This document shows positions 45,115 to 55,704 of a DNA stretch of 64,000 bases, one piece after another. The position numbers were made by a program, and so were the translations under genes. The notes beneath the pieces were generated by a model. That model saw nothing but the letters and a program-made list of their open reading frames with translations. It was not told where the DNA came from and made no database searches. The DNA lies in assembly GCA_032690845.1 (NCBI GenBank), contig CM064426.1:62224631-62288630 (forward strand). Direction: 5' to 3'. Each line of letters begins with the position of its first letter. Within the stretch, counting starts at the first letter, position 1. This DNA comes from Eleusine coracana subsp. coracana (lineage: Eukaryota > Streptophyta > Magnoliopsida > Poales > Poaceae).

Positions 45115-45525
45115 AAGACCATTATAAGCCAGTAGCGATGATGCACCTCTCAAACCGTGCAAGGTTACCATGGCTCATTGAACAGGCAAACTGATGATGG
45201 CCCACATTCATTCTTGTTACTAATGCACTATAGAAATCTATGATTTGCCGAATGCTCTAAGCACTCGATAAAGGCTATAAAACACTCGACAAGTCTTTGC
45301 CGAGTATTTTTTGTCACGTTTAAGACCATTATAGGCCAGTTGCGATGATGCACTTCTCAAACCATGCAAGGTTACCATGGCTCATTGAACAGGCAAACTG
45401 ATGTCCCGTATTCATTCTTGCTACTAATGCACTACGGGAAATCCATGATTTGCCGAGTGCTCTAACTACTCGACAAAGGCTATAAAACACTCGGCAAAGT
45501 CTTTACCAAGTTATTTTTGTTACGC
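45115..45525. repeat. Tandem duplication of a transposon-flank junction, period about 205 bp
   Basis: The block AAGACCATTATA...CATGGCTCATTGAACAGGC...CTAATGCACTA...TTTGCCGA...ACACTCG occurs from 45115 and again from 45322. Each copy contains host flank followed by the first 75-100 bp of the CACTA terminus (45226 and 45430). Confidence 0.85.
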
Positions 45526-45539
45526 ACTTGACAAACCCT

Positions 45540-46060
45540 TTGCTGAATGTGAAAATATACTTGGCAAAATATAAATTATGAACCTAAAAAATAAAATTTG
45601 ATTTGTAGAGTGCTAGCCAGCTAGACAAATAGCCACCCTGAAAAAGAAAAAATTGCTGAGTGTCAAAATATACTTTGGCAAAATATAAATTATAAACTTA
45701 AGAAATAAAATTTGGTTTGTCGAGTGCTAGCCAGCTCGGCAAATAGTCACCCTGAAAAAGAAAAAATTGCTGAGTGTTAAAATATACTTTGACAAAATAT
45801 AAATTATGAAAAATAGCCACCCTGAAAAAGAAAAAATTGCTGAGTGTTAAAATATACTTTTGCAAAATATAAATTAAAATGAGGGGAGAGGGGGGGGGGG
45901 GGGCAGCTGACCAACTCTACTACCGAGAGCAAGCAAAGAAAAAATTGCTGAGTGTCAAAATATACTTTGGCAAAATATAAATTATGAAAAATAGGCAACC
46001 TGAAAAAGAAAAAATTGCTGAGCAGCTGACCAACTCTACTACCGAGAGCAAGTTGCTAGA
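45540..46060. repeat. Subterminal minisatellite inside the non-autonomous CACTA
   Basis: Five imperfect copies of a unit containing GAAAAAGAAAAAATTGCTGA, GTGTCAAAATATACTTTGGC and AAAATATAAATTAT. Spacing is about 121 bp for the first copies and about 65 bp for later ones. A poly-G tract (45890-45902) is embedded. CAGCTGACCAACTCTACTAC, followed by CGAGAGCAAG, occurs twice (about 45903 and 46022). Confidence 0.85.
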
Positions 46061-46263
46061 ACACGGAGATTTTTGAGTTTTTTCAGGCACGTTTTGGAAT
46101 ATGGAGACCAAGTGAGCCCAGCAGCTACATAGAGATGAAACAGTGATCACAGACAAAGAGAGCTTGTACGGAGAGAGCTGCTTCGCGGTTTCGAAACAAC
46201 GCCCGCGGCTTTGCTTTTAAGTAGGTGGAACTCACCTAGAGAAACCGATGTGAGACTAAAACT

Positions 46264-46594
46264 TTTTTTTTAAGTCCTCTTATTCTACTGGTACAGCTGT
46301 AGTATCTGTTCGTATATGTTAAACACACACCCACTCATATCACAACTCACACCAACATTTCTAACACACACATACAGACCTATAACTACACACAGCATCT
46401 AAGGCCGTGTCCTTCTTGATATCATCAGACTCCAACAGGATCCACTGTGCGATGGAGACGTCGCCCTCCCTCTGGCTCCACGCGCACCTGAAAATTTTTA
46501 AAGGGGACGAGCCCAAGTGCGGCAGAGGAGAATCGAATCCGGGTCTCGAGCGCTCCAGCGAGCAGCTCTACCACCGAGTCGTTGCCTCGTTCGC
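46264..46594 (-). mobile_element. tRNA-derived SINE
   Basis: On the minus strand the element starts near 46594 and has a pol III A-box-like CTCGGTGGTAGAGCTGC (46580-46562) and a B-box-like CCCGGATTCGATTCT (46543-46528). It ends in an A-run (T-run at 46263-46271). It is flanked by the 16-bp duplication ATGTGAGACTAAAACT at 46248-46263 and 46595-46610. A CA-rich tract (46320-46380) precedes the tail, as in several grass SINE families. Confidence 0.82.
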
Positions 46595-46707
46595 ATGTGA
46601 GACTAAAACTGGTTGTGGGGGAGCGCGCTCCTGCTGCGCCTGAACGGACCACAACATTTGGCCCAGTGTCCTCAGATTGAGAAAGGCCGAAGCCACCCGC
46701 TCAACGC

Positions 46708-47565
46708 GTTTTCTATATGTAGCGCGCGCTACGTGTAGCTTACATGTAGCGTGCCTATGTGGCGTTATTTGATTGGCTAACATATGTAAGTTTATTTTTA
46801 AATTTTTAAATTGATTTTTTTATTAAAATATAAATCTGTTTTTAAATATGTTTGAACCACCATAATCTTTAAAATTAATGCAACAAAATGAGATCCAACA
46901 TTATCATAAAACTATAAAAAATTTAAATTTAAATTTTTTATTTTTTTATTATTCTAACAATGAAAACCAATTGTTCTAGTAGTAAAAATCAATTGTTCTA
47001 TAAAATTTTAAATTCTAAACTTTTTATTTTAAAATTTTATAAAAAGTATTCTAATAGTAAAATCAATTGTTTCAGTGAACACAAGTAGTTGTTCTAGTAG
47101 TAAATAGTGATTGTTCTATATATAAAAATTATTTATTTATAAATTTTGATTTTTTTAAAAAATATTTTTAAATATTTAAAATTATTACAGTGGTAAAGAT
47201 GAATTGTTCAAACTGTGTATATGAATTGCTCCAACTGTATATTTACATTGTTCCAGGGATATATATAAATTGTTCTAACAATGTATATAGATTAATTCTA
47301 TGATAAGTATTTAATGTTTAAGTATAAAAAATTTTAATAAAATAATTTACTAAAAATAGTAAATATAGGTATAATTTATATATTACTATAATATTTAAAA
47401 ATAGTAATAAAATCTATAAAAGAATAAACCATACATAACTTATGAGCCTTAATGAGTCGCGCTATGTAAGCTGCATATAGCGTGGCGTATGTATAAGAGG
47501 TCCCCTGCTTAATGCACCAGAGTATTTTGTCCTTTTTTTTTAATGTTATTTATTTAAGCCACCCG
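46708..47565. mobile_element. AT-rich insert flanked by 18-bp direct repeats
   Basis: AAGCCACCCGCTCAAYGC occurs at 46690-46707 and 47566-47583. The 858 bp between is AT-rich with repeated ATTGTTCTA motifs. Near its ends it has partly inverted sequences: GCTACGTGTAGCTTACATGT at 46728 and, reversed, GCTATATGCAGCTTACATAG near 47470. Class unknown: long duplication suggests a retroposon, inverted ends suggest a DNA element. Confidence 0.55.
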
Positions 47566-48603
47566 CTCAATGCACCAAATGATAAAAGCAATTGAAAATG
47601 TTCTTTGCCGAGTGTGAGTGAGAAACACTCGGCAAAGATTGAATTTTATTGAGTGAGAGTGAGAAACACTCGGCAAAGAGTTTCTTTGCCGAGTGTTAAA
47701 TTAGACACTAGGTAAATTAATTTTTCTATGTATTTCAAAAAAAATAAAATTATCAAACAAATTTTAAAAATAATATAATTTATGTAATTTATGACCTATA
47801 CACAATGATTTAAAGTCAAATTCAGATTGGATTATCAATTTGACTCTAAATCTTAATAACTTATTCTTAACTCCAAGGTTATTCTTTGAAGATTCTCCGT
47901 TTTGTAAGCAACGTAGATGACAACTTATACGAAACCTACTCTACTTATAACACCACCTCATCATAACAAATCTCATGATTTTAAACTTTATTTATTTTTT
48001 AAAAAAATTAAAAATCATTCAGACACACGTTATTAGGGTCATATTTCTTAAAACAAAATATCGAATTTCTTTTTATTTCATGTGTAAGGTCTCAAATTAG
48101 GCTAAATAACATGAATATAATTTTTATACTCATTGATTTTGTAATCTGAGTCACTTGTAGTTTAAATTTAACTTTATTCAAAAAATTGCTTGAAATATAA
48201 TTAATTAACTAAATATTGCAAACAAATACAAAAAATGTCAAATTTTAACATGGAGTAACACATGTTGTATGTAGAGAGTACAAAAGGTTTTAAGACTAGA
48301 AGAGAAAAAAAATTTATTTGTTTACCAAGTGTCAAGAAAAAACATTCGACAAACCCTTATCTTTGCCGAATGTAAAAAAATACACTCGGCAAAGAATGAT
48401 TTACCGAGTGCCAAAGAAAATACTCGGCAAACACTTTTCTTTGCCAAGTATATTTTTTTGGCACTTGGTAAAGCATGTTTTGCCAAGTATATTTATATTG
48501 CCGAATATTTTTTTATGGCACTCACAAAAATGTTCTTTGGTGAATAAAAAAAACACTCGATAAAGAAGAGAACACTTGACAAACATCAATTTTCCCTACA
48601 GTG

Positions 48604-49240
48604 ATGGCACATGGATGCAGAAACTGCTGCAACCTACTACTAGGCAATCAAGACACTGATCCATGTTTCCTCTTCCAAAAAAATCCTCTTGCAGATAAGG
48701 CTAGACTATATATAAGTGCCTAAGGCAAAGCTTAGCGTCATGCATATTTTGCCATACTTCACCCATAATTTTGATTTTTGAACCTAATCTTTCTCGACAG
48801 CTGGATCTCTCTCTCTCTACACGAACGAAGAGTTTGGCTAGGGCAAGCTGCAAATCAGTCTATAGTTGTTATATTACTTTTTTGTTTTGATTTCATATTA
48901 GATTCATTAGTGCTTCTAGAACAAGAATGATAGGCAAAACTTAGCGTTTGTCCTGCTTCACTCATAGTTTTGACTCCTTAACCCCTCTCTCTCTCTCTCT
49001 GCACGAACAAACAGTTTGGCTACGACAAGCTGCAAATCAGTCTGGTAGCTGTTATATTATTTGTTGTCTTGATTTAATCTCTGAGATTTATCAGTGCTTC
49101 TAGAACAAGAATGAAACTCGATGAAATGCAAGAACTCTTCATGTAAATTGATTTATCGCTTTAAAGGTTCGGACATCTTTTAACAACAGTATGCATTTGT
49201 CAACAGTCTTGCACAAATTTAAAAAAAACTCGATCTAATT
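48604..49240. repeat. Two-copy tandem repeat, period about 210 bp
   Basis: 48721-48930 and 48931-49114 share AGGCAAA.CTTAGCGT, CT(CT)n, CACGAAC.AA, AGTTTGGCTA, AAGCTGCAAATCAGTCT and GTGCTTCTAGAACAAGAATG. No gene is seen. Confidence 0.8.
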
Positions 49241-50578
49241 AATCATCAGATGTATGGTTTATCAAATATAGTTATTTGAAGCTTGTCAACAATTAAATCT
49301 CGTGGTTTGTGCACCCATTCTTCTTCTACCACGTCAGCTACACTAGCTCTGCTTCCTTTGCCAAATTTTGGTGGCCGATCTGCTCGCCCACAAATCGCCA
49401 ACAGCTCCACGTTTACTGTATGTCGGCATTGCCAAATTCCTCATGGGCGAACTAATATATGGAGGAGAAGCAAACAAATTCCAAAATCCATTGGCTCGCC
49501 AATAATTGGTAAGGTAAGCAAGCATAAAGAACCAAACAGCCCCGCTATTTGGTTTGCAGCCATGCCAATTCGAGGGTAATGTCAAAACTAATGAAGAAAC
49601 TTTGTGTTTGGATTATACCTATGCCAAAAAAAATTTCATGTATGTGAGTATGCCATGTGAGGTTATCATGGTTTTGATTTTTGATTTTTTTGAAATATGG
49701 GCAAGTGGGATCTTGTTTTATAGGGTTGTTTGCAAAGAGTATTATAATGTAATCTGATTAATCATCAGATGGTTTATCAAATATAGTTATTTGAAGCTTG
49801 TCAACAATTAAATCTCGTGGTCTGTGCACCCATTCTTCTTCTATCACGTCAGCTACACTAGCTCTGCTTTCTTTGCCAAATTTTGGTGGCCAATCTGCTC
49901 GCCCGTAAATCGCCAACAGCTCCACGTTTACTGTATGTTGGCATTGCCAAATTCCTCATGGGCGAACCAATATATGGAGGAGAAGCAAACGAATTCCAAA
50001 ATCCATTGGCTCGCCAATAATTGGTAAGGTAAGCAAGCGTAAAGAACCAAACAGCCCCGCTATTTGGTTTGCAGCCATGCCAATTCGAGGGTAATGCCAA
50101 AACCAATGAAGAAACTTTGTGTTTGGATTATACCTATGCCAAAAAGAATTTCATATATGTGAGTATGCCTTGTGAGGTTATTATGGTTTTGACTTTTGAT
50201 TTTTTCGAAATATGGGCAAGTGGGATCTTGTTTTATAGGGTTGTTTGTAAGGAGTATTATAATGTAATCTGATTAATCATCAGACGTATGGTTTATCAAA
50301 TATAGTTATTTGAAGCTTGTCAACAATTAAATCTCGTGGTCTGTGCACCTATTCTTCTTCTACCACGTCAGCTACACTAACTCTGCTTCCTTTGCCAAAT
50401 TTTGGTGGCCGATCTGCTCGCCGCAAATCACCAACAACTCCACATTTACTGTATGTTGGCATTGCCAAATTCCTCATGGGCGAACCAATATATGAAGGAA
50501 AAGCAAATGAATTCCAAAATTCATTGGCTCGCCAATAATTGATAAGGTAAGCAAGGGTAAAGAACCAAACAGCCCCTG
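49241..50578. repeat. Three-copy tandem repeat, period 515-519 bp
   Basis: Units start at 49241, 49760 and 50275 with AATCATCAGA(TGTAT)GGTTTATC. The third copy ends after about 300 bp at GAACCAAACAGCCCC (50578). Copies are nearly identical. Each contains GTGCACC(C/T)ATTCTTCTTCTA, CACGTCAGCTACACTA and GCCAAATTTTGGTGGCC, and the two full copies also share TTTGTGTTTGGATTATACC. Short frames (60-98 codons) repeat in each unit but match nothing I recognise. Confidence 0.9.
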
Positions 50579-51461
50579 AGTCCGCCGTTCTCTCATAGTC
50601 TTAAATAAGAAAACGAAAAAAGTGTTTGTTCCCTTAATTATAAACTGAAGCTGCGGTCTCCGCATTTGGCGATCTCCTGGTTTCCACCTCCACACCTCCA
50701 AATGATCCAATGACTTATGTGTTCTTAAATTTGTTGTCATGGAGATCAGGCGTCGATGTCGGGTGCATGCCGTTCATTGACATTAAAGCCACGCCGATCA
50801 AACCGATCTTGGTTAGTACGACTTGTTTACTACGATGCCTGTAGCAATGGTATAGAAGAAAAGGAGAGAGAGATCTAAGCTCCAAACAAAAAAAACTTTG
50901 AGAAGGTAAATAAAAAGTAAATAGTTTTTGAGAGTGAGTGAGACACAAGATTGGGAAAGTTTACAACCATTTCGTATATAGAAATAATTTTATTTTCTAA
51001 ACTCATAGCAACGCACAGACACTTTACTAGTTTGTAATATTATTTTTTTGTGAGGTTTGTAATATTACTTATATAACATAAATGCATCTTAACCATTTTT
51101 TCTCGTGCTAAACTCTCACACTTTTTTGAGTATGTGTTGATTATAATTATGCATATGTGTCTATCATAATTAATTTATTAAGATGTTTATTTTTATATAT
51201 TTTTATTTGTATGGATTTCCTAAATTTTAGGCGCATGAATGCTTTCACTCAATCTTTGTTCCTTTATGTTTTGTTTTGTTTTTATAGGATTTTTTGTATA
51301 ATAATTAGAAACTATTGGATATAGAATCTATGGCTCAAAAGCGGTGACTAAAACTTCCACAAACTTTTAGGCGCTTGAAAATTAGCAACCCCTTATTTGT
51401 AACATGTTAAACTCACACATGACATGAAACCGTGGGTGTGAGTGCCATTTTTCCCCTACAA
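50579..51461. other. Intergenic, no feature recognised
   Basis: AT-rich DNA. Only short chance frames and no repeat structure that I can define. Confidence 0.5.
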
Positions 51462-52543
51462 CACTATGGAAAACTCAACATTTGATGTGTGTCTAGCTCT
51501 TTGCCATGTGCAACGTTTTAGGCACACGGGGAAAAGCCTCTTTATCGTGTGCAATATTAAGGCTCATGACAGAGAAAACGCATACGGCAAATTTATGCTT
51601 TGCCATGTGCTATATATTGGCACATGGCAAAGAGGCTAATTTACCGTGTGTTTTAGAGTGGCACTCACAAATGGAGGTCCTTGTCATGTGTTTTTGTTTT
51701 GGCACATGATAAATATTATTTTTCAATTATTTTGATCATTTATAAATTAAACAATATATTGAATTTTGAGCTCAAAATTGTCATGTAACTGCACAATTTC
51801 AATCCATTTCTATTTTTTTTTCTTTTTTATCATGATTTTATAAAAAAAATATGTGTTAAAATGAAACTATATGGCTACTATGTTATGGAAACGTATAGTC
51901 AGAGTCTATGTATAATAAACCTAAATAAAAGAAAGTTCTTTTTAAATTATAATCAAAACTATACTCACATGTGTGTATGATTTCTACATACACACCAATT
52001 TGCACCACAAAAATCATTAAGGTTGTTAAAATAAAAATAAATTAAAAAAATATAAAAAGTGACATTATATTTTGCCAAATGTTTTTTTCTTAGCACATGA
52101 CAAAAATTATCTTTGCCAAGTGCATTATATTTTGCACTCGGCAAATATGGTCTTCCGTATGCCTGATATAAGACACACGACAAATAGGGAAAATATAAAA
52201 AGAGTGAACACGAAATATAGTTATAAATCAATGTGTGGTCCAGTGGTAGTGGGATCTACGCATGAAGGTGACGTTCCGGATTTGAATCTTGATGGGCGCA
52301 CTTTGCAGCATAGCACGTGAAAAAATACCGCCACTTACCGAGTATTTTTTTTTAGATTTTACCGAGTGCCTGATATAAGACACACGGCAAAGCCGACTTT
52401 GTCGACAAATCTTTTACCGTGTGAGAGATGTCATATGTAGCCCATGATAAAGATTTTGCTGTGAGTATTTCGTGTGAGTATTTCGTGTTTTGCCGTGTGT
52501 CCTGGGCACATGACAAAGGACAAATGTGCTTCTTCTCGTAGTG
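51462..52543. mobile_element. Small CACTA-like non-autonomous element
   Basis: The left end CACTATGGAAAACTCAACAT and the reversed right end CACTACGAGAAGAAGCACAT are imperfect inverted repeats. Subterminal motifs TTTGCCATGTGC, GGCACATGGCAAAG, ACACACGGCAAAG and TTTACCGTGTG occur in both orientations. Flanking triplets (CAA and AAC) are not a clean duplication. It is related in style to, but distinct in motif from, the element at 45430-48603. Confidence 0.7.
52226..52330 (+). mobile_element. Possible tRNA-derived SINE head
   Basis: GTGTGGTCCAGTGGTAGTGG followed about 35 bp later by CCGGATTTGAATCTTG has the spacing and look of pol III A and B boxes. No target duplication or A-tail was identified. 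Confidence 0.4.
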
Positions 52544-53300
52544 AACCTTTCTTATTGCGGGCGGGTTTTTGCTCCACCAGCCCCAAACCCGTCCTATTGC
52601 CATCCCTAATTACATCATGGACGTATCAGCACAGTTATATGCATTCTGATGAACTGAGTACTAGAAGTTTGAGTGACCATTCTCCGAAGAGTTACCTTGC
52701 CTTTGAATCGAGGTTTGGAAAGTGAGGTCTGTCTCCCACATCTATGAATTTGACGAAACTTCATTGAGTAAAACCATAGGAACTAAAATGTTCCGTTCGA
52801 CTTCTTAATTATTAGACCTAACCTTGACTTTGTTTTGCGTTTTTTGTTCAACTCGATATAAAACAAAGCAGAGCTCATTTTTGTTGTCATATTAAGCAGT
52901 AGAAAACTATTTCAGTAATCAGTTTGTGAAAATGAATGTTGTATTTCTGTCATGTGGTTGTACCGAAACACGAAGAACGCGTCTTTTGGGCTCTATACTC
53001 TCTCTCTCTCTCTCTCTCGCTCTGGAAAAATTCCCATTACCATGCTGACGTTTGAACATATGGCAATACTGACGAACACGTGTTGTTTGGTTCCACAAAT
53101 TTTATTGCTCCCCGCATGACAAAGATTAAGAGATACGGCATGTTTTGCCCAGGTTTCACCGAGGCATGCCGTTTTGCAAACTCGATCTACGTATAACCCG
53201 AGAAAAAGAACATCTGAAATGCTATTTTGGGTAAACCTTTCATGTAGCAAACCATTGAGCAAAAGGAGTGAAAAGACATCCAGGACGTACGACGGAAGTC
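52544..53300. other. Intergenic with a CT microsatellite
   Basis: Non-coding. A (CT)n run of about 20 bp lies at 52998-53018. No gene is supported. Confidence 0.6.
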
Positions 53301-53339
53301 CCCACGTGGCAGAGACGCAACATCCTGATCTACCTCTGA

Positions 53340-53680
53340 ATTCATTCGTTTCTCCCTCTCCCTCTTCCTTGACGTCGTGCGCGAGGAGGCCACGACGCCG
53401 GCGGCCACCGGCGTGGAGGGGCTGTCCTGCTCCTGCGTGCTCTAAAGACCCTCCGCGTCGACGACGTGCTCAACGAGTTGTCCCCCTGGCGCCAGCGATG
53501 CCGTCCTAATGGCTGCGCTCCTCCGCGTGCCGTCGGACGCCGTGCGCACAGCTGTCAACACGTGCTTTCCGTCTCCCCGGTCGCGCAGCACGCGGCAGCG
53601 AGCTCCTCCAGCGCACGGCAAGGCACTGCATGCACGAGATGCTTCAAGCCGTATTATTGTAACATAACCTAACATTTCCA
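53340..53680 (+). pseudogene. GC-rich gene fragment, family not recognised
   Basis: A GC-rich island with short coding-like stretches in shifting frames: DVVREEATTPAATGVEGLSC, then a stop; in another frame LRVDDVLNELSPWRQR; then AALLRVPSDAVRTAVNT. At least two frame changes. Base composition contrasts sharply with its surroundings, suggesting a decayed or captured host exon. I cannot assign a family. Confidence 0.4.
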
Positions 53681-55539
53681 AAGCTTCTACAATGTTCCCA
53701 GATCACAATGATACATACTTCTCTTAGAGCAATCTATATTGTAAAGTAATATGAAAACAATATTTGAATGCCTTGTCGCCCCCAGAGAGAGAGAGGATAT
53801 TTTCTAATTTTCTAGAGGCTAGATATTTATGTAGAAAATACAGTGAGTTACAAGTTTTGGGTACAATCATAGGAGAACACTTGTTACGTAGGAATGCTTC
53901 TTTTGCAGATAACTTTTGTTTTGCTATAATATTATAGACACCATATCATGTATTACATATGTTTGCGCTATCTGGTTCACCAAATCATCACCCACTCCTT
54001 GTCACAATAATGTCTGGAACATCTGGGTGTAGGCGTTACACACATATGGTGCAGAAAAAACAACACCGATATAGATAAACAAATTAAACCCATGTAACAT
54101 TCTAAATTTCTATTATTATATTCTTTGTGGAATAAAACACCTCCAAGCTGTGACTTTTATAGGTGGATATGCATTGTAGCATCATAAACCTCCATTGCTA
54201 TCTCACATATCATATATAAATATTCGAATCATATGATTTATGATTATGCACGATGATATAATAGTATGTAGAAGATCCACAAGTATAGTGTCGTATTAAA
54301 AAAGGAGCTTAGACTCTGAATTGGAAGACCCAAAACTTTCAAAGTATATATTTGCCACTTTAATTTAGTCTAACAAATGTATATATATTGTATTATATGT
54401 GTCTAAGGAGTTGATGCACCGATTACCTCTACCAGTAGGTTGGCCTCAGCAATGAAATCCACCAATCGATTATCCAACACGTTGAAGACCAACAAAAATT
54501 ACCTCATAGGAAGAAGTAGAGAACATCAGATTTCCTATGACTAACCATAGCTAGTTATGCGAGTTCACTAGGTGTTGTGTTGTACTTGTAGCTGTCTATT
54601 CCTCATACATTTTCGATCATGAATGATTACCTAGGCATCCACCATTTTTCATCTTCAGGATCCTCGGTGTCGAATGTCCACTTGATAGTGATGATCATGG
54701 CTCCAATCAACGATCATGCTTCAAGGCCGTGTATCAGCAGTCTCTTTTCTCGCCGTGCGCATTTGCCGAGAAGGCTATCATTGCCATCTGCTTGCTCAGC
54801 TCGGGGCGCTTCAGTAGCACCAGCTAGGCCTACCATATGTTCATGTCCCCAAGCAGCTGGACAAGGCTCCTTGCGAACAACATGTTGTTGTCTATTGGGC
54901 ACAATCACAATGACACATGTATTTCCTACCCTTTTTTGTGAGCAATACGAATAAGCATATTGTAATCTTCCTCTTTAAACTATGCTTTTCAATGATCTGC
55001 TCTGCCGTGCATGCTCATTTGTACTTGTATGAATTCTCTCAAGGATCACTTGTAACGAGGTGAGAAACAACAGATGAAGTCATCGAACTCCTCCAGCAGC
55101 GCTGGACTATGCCTCTCCATGCATGACATGATACAAAACTTTAATATTATGGTTATGACTGTTGTGTTCATGCACGTCAAGTTATTCACACCTTGCTAAG
55201 TAGCATTTCTACCGTGTTTCATTATCCGTATGTAACACTTGGCAACAGTGAGTATACTTTAAATTAGATGAATTTGTTGGGCTGTTATCCCTTCACATGG
55301 AGGAAAACTATGTAGGGGAGGATTATTTGGAGGAGAAAGATAAATAATGGTGTATTGGATAAGGGAACGTGGAGAACTATGAGAACTCCAATCTATATCA
55401 TAGGATTCTCATCTAATGGCTAGAGGTAGAGGTGATCATTTTAACACTTAAACCCTCCACTAATCCCATCTTAGCTGGTGTTTTTTCCCTAAACCCCCTC
55501 CACTAATCACATGTTTTCTCTGTCAGTCGCCCCTCGTGC
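53681..55539. other. Intergenic; GC-richer patch at 54700-54900
   Basis: Mostly AT-rich. A GC-richer patch at about 54740-54900 has frames on both strands (plus 54619-54954, minus 54714-54908) without a recognised domain. The motif CCTCCACTAATC is repeated at about 55455 and 55500. Confidence 0.45.
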
Positions 55540-55700
55540 TCGCACGCATGCCTCCCGATCGGTTGACGCTCGCACGGCAGCCGTTACCGATCGGCTGACG
55601 CTCGCATGACCACCGCTGCCGATCGCGCATGCGCCTGGCCGATCGCTTGCGCGCCTTGCCCGATTGCTCGTGCGCCCTGCCTGATCGTCAGCCTGCCCGG
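55540..55700. repeat. GC-rich short tandem cluster of CCGATCG units
   Basis: CCGATCGG(T/C)TGACGCTCGCA occurs twice (about 55555 and 55588), followed by GCCGATCGCGCATGCGCCTG and GGCCGATCGCTTGCGCGCC. It lies immediately before the copia LTR and shares the CCGATCGG core with the dyads at 8.7-9.4 kb. Confidence 0.65.
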
Positions 55701-55704
55701 TACG

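Larger units (their letters stand above)
45430..48603. mobile_element. Non-autonomous CACTA element
   Basis: Termini are CACTACGGGAAATCCATG at 45430 and, reversed, CACTGTAGGGAAAATTGATG at 48603. They are flanked by a perfect 3-bp target duplication ATG (45427-45429 and 48604-48606). Subterminal TTTGCCGAGTG/CACTCGGCAAAG motifs in both orientations lie at 45440-45780 and 47600-48590. No transposase is encoded. A SINE (46264-46594) and another insert (46708-47565) lie inside. The orientation is undetermined. Confidence 0.88.

Noticed and set aside
46499..46590. A functional tRNA gene
   Set aside because: Only A- and B-box-like sequences are present. There is no cloverleaf, and the segment sits in a SINE with target duplication and A-tail.
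48318..48563. Plus-strand ORFs in 48.3-48.6 kb
   Set aside because: They are translations of the CACTA subterminal CACTCGGCAAAG repeats, not genes.
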